From Pseudomonas antarctica (GTDB lineage Bacteria > Pseudomonadota > Gammaproteobacteria > Pseudomonadales > Pseudomonadaceae): 64,000 nt of DNA. The DNA is taken from positions 62,001 to 126,000 of the forward strand of contig NZ_CP015601.1 in NCBI RefSeq assembly GCF_001647715.1, given 5' to 3'. Of this stretch, positions 18,985-27,969 are shown piece after piece. A model generated the notes under the pieces. That model searched no databases. It worked only from the letters and a program-made list of their open reading frames with translations, and was not told where the DNA came from. Both the position numbers and the translations under genes were made by a program. Within the stretch, counting starts at the first letter, position 1. The number at the start of each line of letters is the position of its first letter.

Positions 18985-19357
18985 AGTGTTTTTTTCAAGG
19001 TGGTTGTCGCGTCTAACTATGCCGCTCTTTTCTCAACGTGCTGCTCTCGATCCGGATTCAACAGTACCGTTCCTACTGGCTTCCAGTTTCGCGTTTGTCC
19101 TGACCAGCGTTCCGGGCTCGGCTTTCGCGCTTGCTCGTACAGCTCGTGCCGCCGCGCCAGGATCTGATGATCCGGTTTGCGGTGTCGCTCAGAGGGTGTG
19201 ACGAAGCGGATTTGGCTGTGCGGATATTCGTTGTTGTACCAGCGCGTAAAATCCCACGCCCGTGCGGCGTCCAGGCTGGCGAAGCCTGCCTGGGGGCCAT
19301 TGAGGGCAGTATTTCAGCGTTCTAAACAGCGATTCCGAGTAGGCGTTGTCGTTGCTT
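18985..19357 (-). mobile_element. IS3-family (IS407-like) 3' fragment
   Basis: The minus strand encodes the end of an OrfB integrase-type transposase: [20 protein letters not shown], then in a shifted frame a RFVTP...ILARRHELYE...LNPDREQ tail. The C-terminal tail and the ACCTTGAAAAAAACAC end resemble IS3-family elements. It is 5'-truncated and butts directly onto the Tn3 transposase fragment at about 19357, so it inserted into or recombined with it. Confidence 0.75.
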
Positions 19358-20202
19358 ATCCCGAACACCGACATTCACCACTCGGGTGCTGAACGGTGCG
19401 TACTGATTGGAGATGTGGGTATAGAACAGCCGCCCCGGTTCGTTGCCGTACTTCGGGTTGACGTGCCCGGTGCTTTCGCCTCGACCGCCTGCGCGGAAGC
19501 GCTGACCATCGGACGATGAGGTGGTGCCGTCTCCCCAGTTGGCCGCGAAGGTTTGGTTGAACTGGCTGTTGACCAATTCGGCCAATGCCGCCGAGTACGT
19601 TTCGTCGCTGGTGTGCCAGGCTTGTAGCCACGATAACTTGGTGTAGGTCATGCCCGGACTCGAATCGGCCATTTTGGTCAGGCCAATGTTGATGGCGTCG
19701 CCGAGTAGCGCGGATAGCAGCAGGGTTTTATCCTTGGCCAAGGCACCATCCTTCAAGTGGGTGAAGTAACGGGTGAACCCCGTCCATTCATCCACGGCCA
19801 TCAGCAACTCGGTGATTTGATACGTGGTAGTAGCTGACTGATCCTGTCGATCAGCGCTTGAGCGGTGTCCGGTACCGCCGCATCCAACGGCGTGATTTTC
19901 AGTCCGGACTCAGTAAGGATCGCGTCGGGCAGTTCGTTGTCCTTCGCCAATTTGGCGACGGTGGCTAACTGCTCATTGAGCAGCTGCAGGCGCTCTTCCA
20001 GGTACTGGTCGCTGTTGGGGTTGATCGCCAATGGCAGCGCCTGTTCCTTCTTGAGTGCGGCAAACTTCGCGGGTGGCAGTAGGTAATCTTCAAGTTCTCG
20101 GAACTGCGGAGAACCCTTGACCCAGATATCACCGGAGCGCAGCGCGTTTTTCAGCTCGGACAAGGCGCAGATTTCGTAAAACCGTTTGTCAATGCCTTCC
20201 AA
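19358..20202 (-). pseudogene. tnpA: Tn3-family transposase TnpA, internal fragment
   Basis: Two frames (20202-19801 and 19807-19358) encode consecutive parts of a Tn3-type Tnp[23 protein letters not shown], then [18 protein letters not shown], then [22 protein letters not shown] with the family's conserved DDE-region context. A one-base deletion in an A run near 19822 separates the frames. Both ends are lost: the 3' side to the IS3 fragment, the 5' side to an effector stub. Confidence 0.88.
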
Positions 20203-20351
20203 TCGATATTTGAAATGTCCGGACGCTCGACGGTCTGACTTGAGGCCTTGGTTTTTTTAGCCTGGGCCTGCGCAGAATCCTCGGGATTACTTTTGAAAAC
20301 ATTACCGGCCCAGGTTGCTATATTGCCAAGTTTGTTCATGTGAGTCGCCAT
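20203..20351 (-). pseudogene. Effector N-terminal stub (secretion-signal module)
   Basis: Encodes MATHMNKLGNIATWAGNVF and about 30 more residues ending in ERPDISNID. The same signal region starts the intact protease effector at 32997 (two thirds of residues identical), and similarity ends abruptly at the codon for ID, where Tn3 tnpA sequence begins. The open frame then runs about 17 residues into tnpA out of frame. It is what remains of an effector after transposon insertion, or an orphan signal module available for reassortment. Confidence 0.8.
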
Positions 20352-20381
20352 TTAGGAATGGGGTATTTTTAGGGACATTGG

Positions 20382-20409
20382 AGAGTGGGGAAATTTGAAT
20401 GGAGGTTCC
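20382..20409 (-). promoter_or_regulatory. hrp box of the effector stub
   Basis: Minus strand: GGAACC, 15-base spacer, CCACTCT. One mismatch (last base). The box, leader and start region are homologous to 32932-33011. Confidence 0.8.
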
Positions 20410-20903
20410 ATTTAGAGATGATGTTCGTTCGACGCTCACTGATACGTTCGACGGTTTGCATATGCTCCGTTCCCCAGGCACACAGTGCGCCAAGCGCTAT
20501 GACCAAAGAGTGTCCGAACGGCGTGAGTGAGTATTAGGGTTTTGGGCGCAATGGAACAGGAAGTGTACATAAGCCAGACCGGCTTAGCATATGATTGTTG
20601 GGTAGCCAGACGCGGTCACCCGCGCCCAGCCCCCGAAGAACTGAGCGTGCAAGTTTCCCTGCATTCAGCTCGAGCTTTTCAAAGGCATTTTTCGACACCC
20701 GGTCATACAACTTCTTTTTCGGCGTAATGCCGCCTATGGCAATTGAGATGGTGTATTTGAAGGTTGTTTACCACTACAGTATGTCGTTGCCGAAGCGAAT
20801 CGATTCCCCAACCTTGCGTTCAATGTGCAGCATTATTACGTCCTCAGGCTTAAACCTTTTTCTGGATGCTCAGTTCACCACTGCTCGCAAAAATCCCAAA
20901 CAT
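20410..20903. other. Non-coding stretch beyond the effector stub
   Basis: About 490 bases. Several open frames exist on both strands but none has a recognisable protein, a ribosome site, or plausible composition. Probably remnant leader and junk between imported blocks. Confidence 0.5.
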
Positions 20904-20925
20904 AAAAACCCCCGCCGGAGCGGGG
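20904..20925 (-). terminator. Rho-independent terminator of the DsbA-like gene
   Basis: Read on the minus strand: CCCCGC, four-base loop, GCGGGG, then GTTTTTATG. Lies about 95 bases after the stop of the gene ending at 21018. Confidence 0.8.
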
Positions 20926-21017
20926 TTGTAGTCTGCAATTTACGAAGTCAGGGCCAGGGACATAAACGAGCGGCTTTTCACTACTGTGACCACAATCCCT
21001 GAGTGCATTCATCCACG

Positions 21018-21731
21018 CTACTCAGCACTCCCCTCAATGGCCGCGCCTTCAGCAGGGGTATCCGACTTCTCCTGGTTGGGTGCTTCGTCGCGCATTTTTA
21101 CCAGCTGTTGCATGGTTTGGAGCAGTACCTGTGTGCTTTGAGCGCCCTTCACAAGCAGTTTGTTGCCTGTAAGGTTGTCGACCACGACAGTTGCTGGCGT
21201 GCCGGTCACACCCATATTCGTGCCTTTCTTCGCCTGGCTTTCGATCAAGGCCTTATATTTCCCGCTGTCCATGCATTGACGATAATCTTCAAGTGGCGCG
21301 CCCACCTCCTGAACAAGCCGCTCTACGTCCTCGACGCCTTGACCGTTCAGTTGAGTGCGAGCAAACCATTCGCCAGTAAATGCCCAGAAGGCTTTGTTGC
21401 CGGCAATTTCGCCCACGCACTCAGCCGCATGCGCAGCCACCTCGGCCACCGGGTTGTGGAATGCCAAGGGATAGTTCTGCCATTCCCAGTTAATTCGTCC
21501 ATCGGACTTATCTGCCATTTGCTTAGGCGTGTCATGGAAGCGCTTGCAATATGGACACTCGAGGTCGCTGAATTCGACCAGGGTAAATTGTGCATCCATG
21601 CTGCCGTAGATGTGTCGGCCTTCGATACTGGTGTCAGCTGCGCCGCTCCAGTTCGAGAGGATCTTGGCTTTCGCCGCTTTGATCTTCTCAGCCTCGCGAT
21701 CCTTGAGGGTTTTGTCGACAGCCTCTGGCAA
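21018..21731 (-). pseudogene. DsbA-family thiol oxidoreductase, 5'-truncated
   Basis: 237 residues from a TTG at 21731. Thioredoxin fold with the active site ECPYCKRFH near residue 60 and the cis-Pro loop GVTGTPATV near 175. Proteins of this type act in the periplasm, yet no signal peptide or membrane anchor precedes the domain. The frame stays open upstream to a stop at about 21777 with no ATG or GTG, and a plus-strand hrp box starts at 21785. The N-terminus has therefore been replaced when the hopAI1 block arrived. Similar genes are common on integrative elements. Confidence 0.75.
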
Positions 21732-21784
21732 ATGCTCAATAAGGGCATTTTTGTAGTGGTCTAATTGAAATCCAAATTATATTT

Positions 21785-21813
21785 GGAACCTCACATCATT
21801 GATTACCCACTCA
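21785..21813 (+). promoter_or_regulatory. hrp box of hopAI1
   Basis: GGAACC, 16-base spacer, CCACTCA: perfect consensus. The leader to the proposed start is long, about 130 bases, and includes a strong ribosome site followed by ATG AAT CCG TAG (21840-21863). Confidence 0.93.
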
Positions 21814-21944
21814 TAAAAAACAAAAGGCGTTGCGTTTCTAGGAGGAAGAGGATGAATCCGTAGACGCGAAAACGTAAGCTTCTACGCCCAACCGTCACAA
21901 TAAACTCATTTTCCCGTTTTACTCACGCAATGGTGATGAAAATA

Positions 21945-22745
21945 ATGCCTGGAATTAGACCCAAGCTCGGCCTGACACTTAACACATATGCGCCTCCACC
22001 GCCCCTCAAGAAAAACGCTGGTGACGAACTGCTTCGTATGAGTAAATGTGAGGTGGCCGCCAAGACCCAGAAGCATTTCGCGCTAAACCATGGAGTTCCT
22101 ACATACGAAGTAGCAATGAGTGCCCGGGGACAACGTCACAGTGGATGGACCGCATTCAATCAATCCGCAGCAACTGGCGTTGATGCGTTCATACACATGG
22201 ATCGCGTCAACTCCAAAAGCCAAGGGGATTTTGCTGGCGACAAGATTCATCTAAGCGTTGCACCTGATCATGTAGCAGCCGCCTTTAATACCATCGGCAA
22301 GATACTGCAAGCTGACGACAGCCCTGTCGACAAGTGGAAAGTCACAGACATGAGTCGCTTGCACCCTAACATGTCTCCCGAACAGCAGCGCGTCTGCTTA
22401 GGGGCTCAATTTACTATCTATGCCAAACCCGATAACGCCGATAACACTTACAGCCCGGAATATATGGGCAAAATGCGCGGAATGCTCTTGAGCATTGAGC
22501 ATGAATTGCGCAGTGCCGGAGTTGCGCAAAGCAATAACCGACCTTCGTCTGATATAGCCCCCCCGCACTGGCAATATGCGTCTTATCGTAATGAAAACAG
22601 CAGTGGAAGGGCGGGATCCTCCAACCAGAGTAATGCGCTTGAAGCAGAGCCCTTCTTCCAATTGACGGCCTTTCCAGATACGTCGCCAACTTCTGCCAGT
22701 TCAAATCCGAGCCACCGCTCGCTGTTACCATCACCTTGGGAGTAA
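21945..22745 (+). CDS. hopAI1: HopAI1, phosphothreonine lyase effector (OspF/SpvC family)
   Basis: 266 residues from ATG 21945, the start that lines up with known HopAI1 (MPGIRPK...). Family motifs are all present: FIHMDR with the catalytic His, GDFAGDKIHLSV with the catalytic Lys, VDKWKVTDM, and GAQFTIYAKPD. The enzyme removes phosphate from the MAP-kinase activation loop by beta-elimination, blocking plant immune signalling. The C-terminal 50 residues are Ser/Asn/Pro-rich. Alternative starts are 21930 and, through an amber codon, 21852. No transmembrane segment. Confidence 0.92.
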   Translation: MPGIRPKLGLTLNTYAPPPPLKKNAGDELLRMSKCEVAAKTQKHFALNHGVPTYEVAMSARGQRHSGWTAFNQSAATGVDAFIHMDRVNSKSQGDFAGDKIHLSVAPDHVAAAFNTIGKILQADDSPVDKWKVTDMSRLHPNMSPEQQRVCLGAQFTIYAKPDNADNTYSPEYMGKMRGMLLSIEHELRSAGVAQSNNRPSSDIAPPHWQYASYRNENSSGRAGSSNQSNALEAEPFFQLTAFPDTSPTSASSNPSHRSLLPSPWE

Positions 22746-23033
22746 GTGATCTGAACTGTTTAGCGTGGCAGGGAGAATAACCTTGGCTCGCTGCAAAAAA
22801 AGCTAGATCCGCCTAGGAAGCGGATAACGTTCTCAATCAACTAACCAAGCCCTGCCATGCGCCTGGCACGCCCATAGCGCTATCACGGCGTTATCCCTAT
22901 CACCGGTGTTGACCAGAGCGTCATCCGCCGAGCTTTTGAGGTGGCGTTATAGGTCTCAATTTTTCCGCAATTGCTGAGATAAATATTGTCGATTACGGAT
23001 AAATTATCCAGTCCATTTGTGTTTGGAGTTTCG

Positions 23034-23294
23034 ATGTCGCAGGTCAAAGAGCCAGGGTTGATCCCTGGCATGGCCACGTCTCAGCACTTCGACGTGCTAC
23101 TTTCGTTTACCGGAATTAGAGGGGAGGTGCTTAAGGCAGCGCTGCGTGCACATTTCGTCGACGGCCTGTCTCAGCGCGATGCAATCCAGCAGACGGGTGT
23201 CAATCAAGACCTTCTGTCTCGGAAGGCCGCAGCATTACAGGCTATAAATGACCGCCTAAAAGATGCATCAAAATATTACCCGAGCGGGAAATAA
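23034..23294 (+). CDS. PapB/FaeA-type small DNA-binding regulator
   Basis: 86 residues from ATG 23034, preceded by TTGGAG. The pattern HFDVLLSFTGIRGEVLKAAL...FVDGLSQRDAIQQTGVNQDLLSRKAAALQ and a terminal KYY matches the PapB family: a helix-turn-helix regulator with a C-terminal Tyr-Tyr. In Pseudomonas such genes usually belong to integrative elements. A longer frame from 22986 is possible but has no ribosome site. Confidence 0.65.
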   Translation: MSQVKEPGLIPGMATSQHFDVLLSFTGIRGEVLKAALRAHFVDGLSQRDAIQQTGVNQDLLSRKAAALQAINDRLKDASKYYPSGK

Positions 23295-23406
23295 ATTCTT
23301 CTGCATTATTTCCGAGTAAGGTGATATTTACTCATTAATACGATTTATTGAGGGAAACAAGAATGATCATTCTTAACCGGCAATTCAGGGCTTTTGTTTA
23401 ATTAAA

Positions 23407-23748
23407 CGCAGCTCGCTGCACTGAAAGCTTTGGCAGCTGAAAGCTGGTTGGACAAAAACCCGTGGGACAATGATGCGCTGCCAAACGCGAACGTTTTAGC
23501 TCGTGCTGTGCTGAACATTGATTTCGACAGCATGGACCAGGCATAGCTTGCGGCGTGGTACGAGGACACGGTGGGTTACAACCCCTGTGGATGACGACCC
23601 GACAATACCCATTGAGGAGCTGCGCACTAGTTGCAAAGAAATGGCTTTGATCGAGCGCTGCGGGGGAATCGATACCGCTGAATATCAGGATATCGAAGCT
23701 CAGCGCCGCGCTGACGCAGAAGCACAGGAAGCCAACCATGGCAGCTAA
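23407..23748 (+). pseudogene. Mobile-island hypothetical gene, broken by amber codon and frameshift
   Basis: Open coding-like text AALKALAAESWLDKNPWDND runs into TAG at 23543-23545 (SMDQA*LAAWYEDTVGY) and then shifts frame near 23590, continuing as PTIPIEELRTSCKEMALIE to 23748. Composition and position before the next small gene suggest a prophage or island gene of unknown role. Confidence 0.5.
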
Positions 23749-23917
23749 GACCAAAACCGTTCAGCCGGGCGGACTCAACAAACGGCTGATCGGCACGTTA
23801 AAGGCAGCAGTGAAAAGTTCAGAGGTGGCCCACACCTGCGAGTGGTTGGTCATCGAGGGATACGCCTCTGATGCCGCGCACGCTCGCGAGCTGGTCAGCT
23901 CAGCTCTCAACGCATAG
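23738..23917 (+). CDS. Small hypothetical protein (59 residues)
   Basis: ATG 23738 with AGGAAG just upstream, overlapping the end of the broken gene before it. Product is basic at the N-terminus (MAAKTKTVQPGGLNKRLIGT) and helical after. No family recognised. Likely part of the same decayed island module. Confidence 0.5.
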   Translation: MAAKTKTVQPGGLNKRLIGTLKAAVKSSEVAHTCEWLVIEGYASDAAHARELVSSALNA

Positions 23918-23925
23918 GAAATGGA

Positions 23926-24120
23926 TCAACTGCACACCAAGCCTCGGCCTAAACTGGGGCGCCGATCATAGAGTCGGGTAGTGTTGATATTCGCGTGGCC
24001 CAACCAGACTCGGACCTTGGCGATATCTGCGTCATGCTCAAGTGCATTGGTCGCGGCTGTGGCCCGCAGACCGTCTACGCCCAACCCGTCACCGACCTCA
24101 ATGTTGTCCAGGTAGTCGAC
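23926..24120 (-). pseudogene. Tyrosine recombinase C-terminal fragment
   Basis: Encodes GVDGLRATAATNALEHDADI and VRVWLGHANINTTRLYDRR, the H-x-x-R and G-H...Y end of a tyrosine recombinase, nearly identical to the last part of the integrase at 24630. Only the 3' end is left. Confidence 0.8.
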
Positions 24121-24170
24121 ATGCACTCCAAACCCCGAGTTTACCGTCGAGCTGTAGCAACTATACATCA

Positions 24171-24214
24171 AAAAAAGCCCCGCACTTGGCCAAAGTGCGG
24201 GGGCCGTTTTTTTT
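24171..24214. terminator. Bidirectional rho-independent terminator
   Basis: A 10-bp stem (CCCCGCACTT/AAGTGCGGGG) with a 5-base loop, with six As on the left and eight Ts on the right, so it can act in both directions. Confidence 0.85.
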
Positions 24215-24246
24215 CCGCCTTAGTCAGCGTTTGGCCTTGTGGAGAC

Positions 24247-24399
24247 CTACCGCCTGTTGAAAGCCATCTGCACAAGATTGATGGCCAGAGCGTTGTGGCC
24301 GCCTGCATCTGCCACACGCTTGTTGGCTGCTGCTGCTCCAAAGATCCAGGTGCCGTCTGGCATTTGGTTGGGGGCATAGAAATTAAAAGGTGCCGTCAT
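24247..24399 (-). CDS. Small hypothetical protein (50 residues)
   Basis: ATG at 24399 with TTGGAG upstream (spacing 8). Product begins MTAPFNFYAPNQMPDGTWIF and ends AINLVQMAFNRR. No family recognised. Sits between a terminator and a 20-residue frame that also has a good ribosome site. Confidence 0.45.
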   Translation of the reverse strand: MTAPFNFYAPNQMPDGTWIFGAAAANKRVADAGGHNALAINLVQMAFNRR

Positions 24400-24465
24400 G
24401 TCGTTTACTCCAAGATCAAATTACGCCTCCTCTAAAAACAGGAATCGAGTAGTGCGGCTAAACCG

Positions 24466-24528
24466 TCACATAGGAGAAACGGCCCAACCGCGTTGGTTGA
24501 TAAGGCTCATATCGTAGGTTTTATCCAT
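24466..24528 (-). CDS. Possible 20-residue peptide MDKTYDMSLINQRGWAVSPM
   Basis: ATG at 24528 preceded by AAGGAG at six bases, an excellent ribosome site for such a short frame. Just upstream of the 50-residue gene on the same strand. It may be a leader peptide, a short start of a decayed gene, or chance. Confidence 0.35.
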   Translation of the reverse strand: MDKTYDMSLINQRGWAVSPM

Positions 24529-24629
24529 CGTTGACTCCTTAATATAGGTATCAAATCCTTTTTGAACAGCCAATGGCGAAATAGCTGGCGAGGTCAAATA
24601 TGTGACGTGCGGTACATTTGCGCTCGGTG

Positions 24630-25589
24630 TTAATACTTCACTCTGTAGGTTGGTGAATCCTCCGGTCGCTGTAAGCGCCGGTCGTACAGGCGTGTGGTAC
24701 TGATATTGGCATGCCCCAGCCACACCTGGACCTTGGCGATATCGGCGTCATGCTCTAGGGCGTTGGTCGCGGCCGTCGCCCGCAGTCCATGCACGCCCAA
24801 CCCGTCGACCTCGATCCCCACGGCCCGTGCCCACTGAGCCACCACTTCGTAAATGCCGTTACCCGTCACGCCGGCGCCGGTGGTCTTGCCACGGATCGAG
24901 CGGAACAGCGGACCATTTCCGGGTTCGCGTTTATTGTCTCGCTCCAGGTATGCATGGATTCGCTCAGCAGCCACCGGGTGCAGTGGCAAATAGCGTGTCT
25001 TACCGCCCTTCCCTCTAACCTGCAGGTGTTTGATGCCACGGCGCTCCTGCAAGTCGCCGGTCATCAACTGCGCGGCCTCTTCCCTGCGCAGGCCGTGGTA
25101 CAGCAGCACTGCCAATATTGCGCGATCCCTCATCCCCTTTACTGTTTCGGCGTCCGGCGCCTCAAGCAACAGTTTGGCTTGGCCGTCCCCGAGTGCAGGC
25201 GTCTTACCTTCGTTGGTTTCGACACGGGGCCGTTTCACACCGTGCACGGGATTGCCGCCGGCGACCGCGTTGTTCTCCAGGAGGTGGCCAAACAGGCTAG
25301 CCACCGTCGCCAGTTTGCGTCGAATGGTGGCCCCGGCCAGTCCACGCTGTTCCAACTTGGCGCGCCATGCCAGCACGTGCGAGCGAGTGACCGCGCGGAG
25401 CTAATCGGCGCCGATGAGCCCGACGAAGCCACAGAAGTCGGCCAGGTCAATTTGATAGGCGCGGCGGGTGCGCGGGTTATCGATATTGGCGAACCAATCC
25501 GCCGCTGCTGGCACGTGGGCCAGCTGCTGGAACTCAGCAGCGGTCAGGCGACGTTCGGCGGCGCCGCCGGCAATCAGGTTCTGGCTCAT
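24630..25589 (-). pseudogene. XerC/D-like tyrosine recombinase with internal amber codon
   Basis: About 319 codons from ATG 25589. N-terminal SAM-like domain (NPRTRRAYQIDLADF), then catalytic Arg in YHGLRREEAAQL, HGLRATAATNAL (H-x-x-R) and GHANISTTRLYDRR (nucleophile Tyr). One in-frame TAG at 25401-25403 after GLIGAD interrupts the N-terminal domain; everything else is intact. The ATG overlaps the stop of the GNAT gene upstream as ATGA. Without readthrough the product would lack its core-binding domain. Confidence 0.85.
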
Positions 25590-26044
25590 GACGGTTCGCT
25601 CGCTTTTATGCGCGCCTCGATAGCGGGCCACTCGGGAGAGGCTTTCAGTTCGCGGATTTCCCGCAAGTGGTCGAGCTCGGACACCAGGTGCTGCTAGTGC
25701 TGTTTGGCGTCGTCCTGTTCGGACGGGCGCAACTCCGGCCCGATCAATCCGCCGGCGGCGGCAAATCGGCGCCGGGCCAGGCTCCAGAATCTGCCCGAAT
25801 CGCCGAATTGACTGATGGGCATAATGGGTACCAAGTGCGTGAGCCAGAGGTGCCACAACACCCCCAGGCCAATGCTCTTTTTCTGGTGCGCCGGATCAAT
25901 CTCGATTTTGTTGATGTACAGACCATCGTCGAGCGGCTTTACCCCGTAGCTGACATACCCCACGCGCTGGCCATCGATCCAAATGCCGGCGTGAGTGTCC
26001 GTTCCAGGAAAGACGAATTTGTCCCGCGCACACAGTGTGTTCTG
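25586..26044 (-). pseudogene. GNAT-like acetyltransferase, 5'-truncated with amber codon
   Basis: Coding text WIDGQRVGYVSYGVKPLDDG followed by YINKIEIDPAHQKKSIG fits the acetyl-CoA-binding part of a GNAT domain. There is no start before a stop at 26045. A TAG at 25694-25696 interrupts a frame that otherwise runs on 35 codons to a stop overlapping the integrase ATG, the original end. Probably an operon partner of the integrase. Confidence 0.55.
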
Positions 26045-26371
26045 TCACCAGATATACGAGCACGGCGAGTGAGTTCAGGTTTTTTCAGCCTGTTTACAGA
26101 ATTCGTCGTGATCTGGCTCTAAATTGTCCAACCGACCTGCCTCGTGTTTTTGTGGTGATAACGTATTTTATCACCACTTAAGAGCCTTGTGAGCTTTCCC
26201 GTCGGATATGTCCCTTAGTGACTGGCCAGGTGGATTTGCTCTTAATATGACCAAGGCTTGGAAAAGTGTGAGATTGACCAATTTCGCGGCGATGTTAGTC
26301 GTCGCAAGCTCTTCAATACTTGGCTCGATTAGGTATCCGTGCAAATACTGTTCATTTGTACAGACATTTTG

Positions 26372-26657
26372 TATGGCTCGCGATCTTCCACCTTTTCGGT
26401 CAGTCACCCAGTCAGAGCTACGCGATTTTTGGACTAAGCACGCTGATTCGGACGTCCGTCGCTTAATTCTTGAGGTCGAGAGTTATCGACGTTAAATGCT
26501 GGAAATAGATCGTTTGTATGGGTCGATCCAGCAGGCTTGGAGTACGGAGGTTGGCGGCGAGTTGGTCGCGCTCTACATGCTCAAACGCATTGTTTTCGAT
26601 GAGCGGATGCGTGGCCTGCAACCCGTTCGTGAACCGATCCATCCCCAACGCTCTTAA
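26372..26657 (+). pseudogene. Island hypothetical gene with internal TAA
   Basis: ATG 26372 encodes MARDLPPFRSVTQSELRDFW and more; a TAA at 26493-26495 splits it from MLEIDRLYGSIQQAW...GGELVALYMLKRIV in the same frame, ending at 26657. Helical, charged, about 94 residues if read through; the style of integrative-element genes. No function known. Confidence 0.4.
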
Positions 26658-26693
26658 AGTAGCCTCATTAGAGACCAAGACGCCGGCCCGGGC

Positions 26694-27080
26694 GTGCCGA
26701 CCGACGTGCATCAGGTTCGCGATCAGCCGCGGGAAAGAGCAGGGCAGGGCACGGCCACCTTCCGGTGGCAACCTGCGCCGCCGGCACCTGCAGAAGCACC
26801 GATCATCCACGAACCCCACCGCCTGCACGGGGATCCCTTGATCTATCCCCTAACACAGCCCGTGGATTTGTGGATGACGGCCAACACCGACCGCCGGCGG
26901 CGGCCAAACCCATCCCCCGCCCCGGGGGCTGCACTTGAAAAGATACTTGAGCAGGTCAAGGAGTTAGCTGAACAGGTGAACGGGATCGCGGCCGCCGCCG
27001 AGGCACAAACGTCCACCGCTCACTCCATGGCTTACAACATGCATCAGATCACCGCAGCTAGCCACCATGCTGCGGTTTAA
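26694..27080 (+). CDS. Uncertain open frame, Pro/Ala-rich with helical end
   Basis: Up to 128 residues; a shorter start at 26877 gives 67. The last 55 residues form a plausible coiled coil (KILEQVKELAEQVNGIAA). No ribosome site and no family. May be a fragment of a mobile-element protein. Confidence 0.3.
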   Translation: MPTDVHQVRDQPRERAGQGTATFRWQPAPPAPAEAPIIHEPHRLHGDPLIYPLTQPVDLWMTANTDRRRRPNPSPAPGAALEKILEQVKELAEQVNGIAAAAEAQTSTAHSMAYNMHQITAASHHAAV

Positions 27081-27306
27081 GTTAATACTTTAGTCCGGAC
27101 GGCTGAGCAAATGAACGTCAACGCATGGCAGCTACAGTGCCCCGTACTACCTTTTAGACTGTGACTTAAATTTTGGATAAGTTCCCGATTCAGGCCTTGA
27201 TGCTTACTATGCTTGAAGGATCTCATCAAAATAAATAAGTTCGTTATCAGCCTCGTCGTATCGCGATGCCGAGGCTTGAAATTTTACGCTACCATTAAAC
27301 TAAAAC

Positions 27307-27843
27307 TTATTTGGAATAGTTTGTAAAAATCAAATCGGTAGCATGAGGCAGCTTCGTGTGGCAAGCGGAGCAGCTATTGGTTAATGGCTCGCTTTTGTTA
27401 GCTTTGCCATTTTCAAATTGGCCGTATCCCCAACCGCCAGTGTTGGCATAGCGTTTGGAGTCCTTAATTTCAATCTGGACGTTTGTAGGCTCTCCAGCTA
27501 TGAATGACTGATCGCGACCAAAGACGGCATTATTTCGGACTGAGGATTCATATTTATAAGCCAGCCGCGCGATAATGGCACCGTCTGGAAACGGGAGCGT
27601 CCCGTTTCGATAGGCTTTCATGGCGATATCATTTCCCAGGATGACTCGAATATCAGGTTTATCTCCGTTTTCCTGTGCAATGCTCACAAATTGCCAATCA
27701 CGGTAACCAGGCGGTAGTGCTACCCCGAAAATCGGAGAAAGCTCTGCGTGTGGATCTGCGGTTGAGTCCGCGTAGGTAACGATGGATAAGCCTGCTAACA
27801 GGAAACTTGAAGCAGCAGATAAAACAAGCCATTTTCTGGTCAC
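27307..27843 (-). CDS. Cytochrome P460-family haem protein, exported
   Basis: About 178 residues from GTG 27843 (AGGAG 8 bases before; a GTG at 27852 overlaps that site). A signal peptide spans residues 1-26. The body has PPGYRDWQFVSIAQE, RVILGNDIAMKAY, PFPDGAIIARL and GGWGYGQFENGKA, then the haem-binding CSACH near the C-terminus: the P460 arrangement. Such proteins handle reactive nitrogen species in some bacteria; the physiological substrate here is unknown. Followed on the same strand side by no partner; an alpha/beta hydrolase lies upstream. Confidence 0.85.
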   Translation of the reverse strand: MTRKWLVLSAASSFLLAGLSIVTYADSTADPHAELSPIFGVALPPGYRDWQFVSIAQENGDKPDIRVILGNDIAMKAYRNGTLPFPDGAIIARLAYKYESSVRNNAVFGRDQSFIAGEPTNVQIEIKDSKRYANTGGWGYGQFENGKANKSEPLTNSCSACHTKLPHATDLIFTNYSK

Positions 27844-27969
27844 CGCTAACACTCCTACATATATGGTTTGAAGGGTTTTGCTACACCGCCGACTGTCTGC
27901 CTAGCATCTGGCATTGCGGATAATGCTCATCATAGAGTTGACGCGCTCTTTCGAGGGCGACGCTACTCG

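Noticed and set aside
20527..21002. Two plus-strand open frames between the effector stub and the DsbA-like gene
   Set aside because: Low-quality composition, no ribosome sites, and one runs across a terminator.
24630..25589. Selenocysteine or pyrrolysine recoding at the integrase TAG
   Set aside because: No recoding genes are in the window and other TAG codons lie in clearly decayed genes; simple nonsense mutation is the simpler reading.
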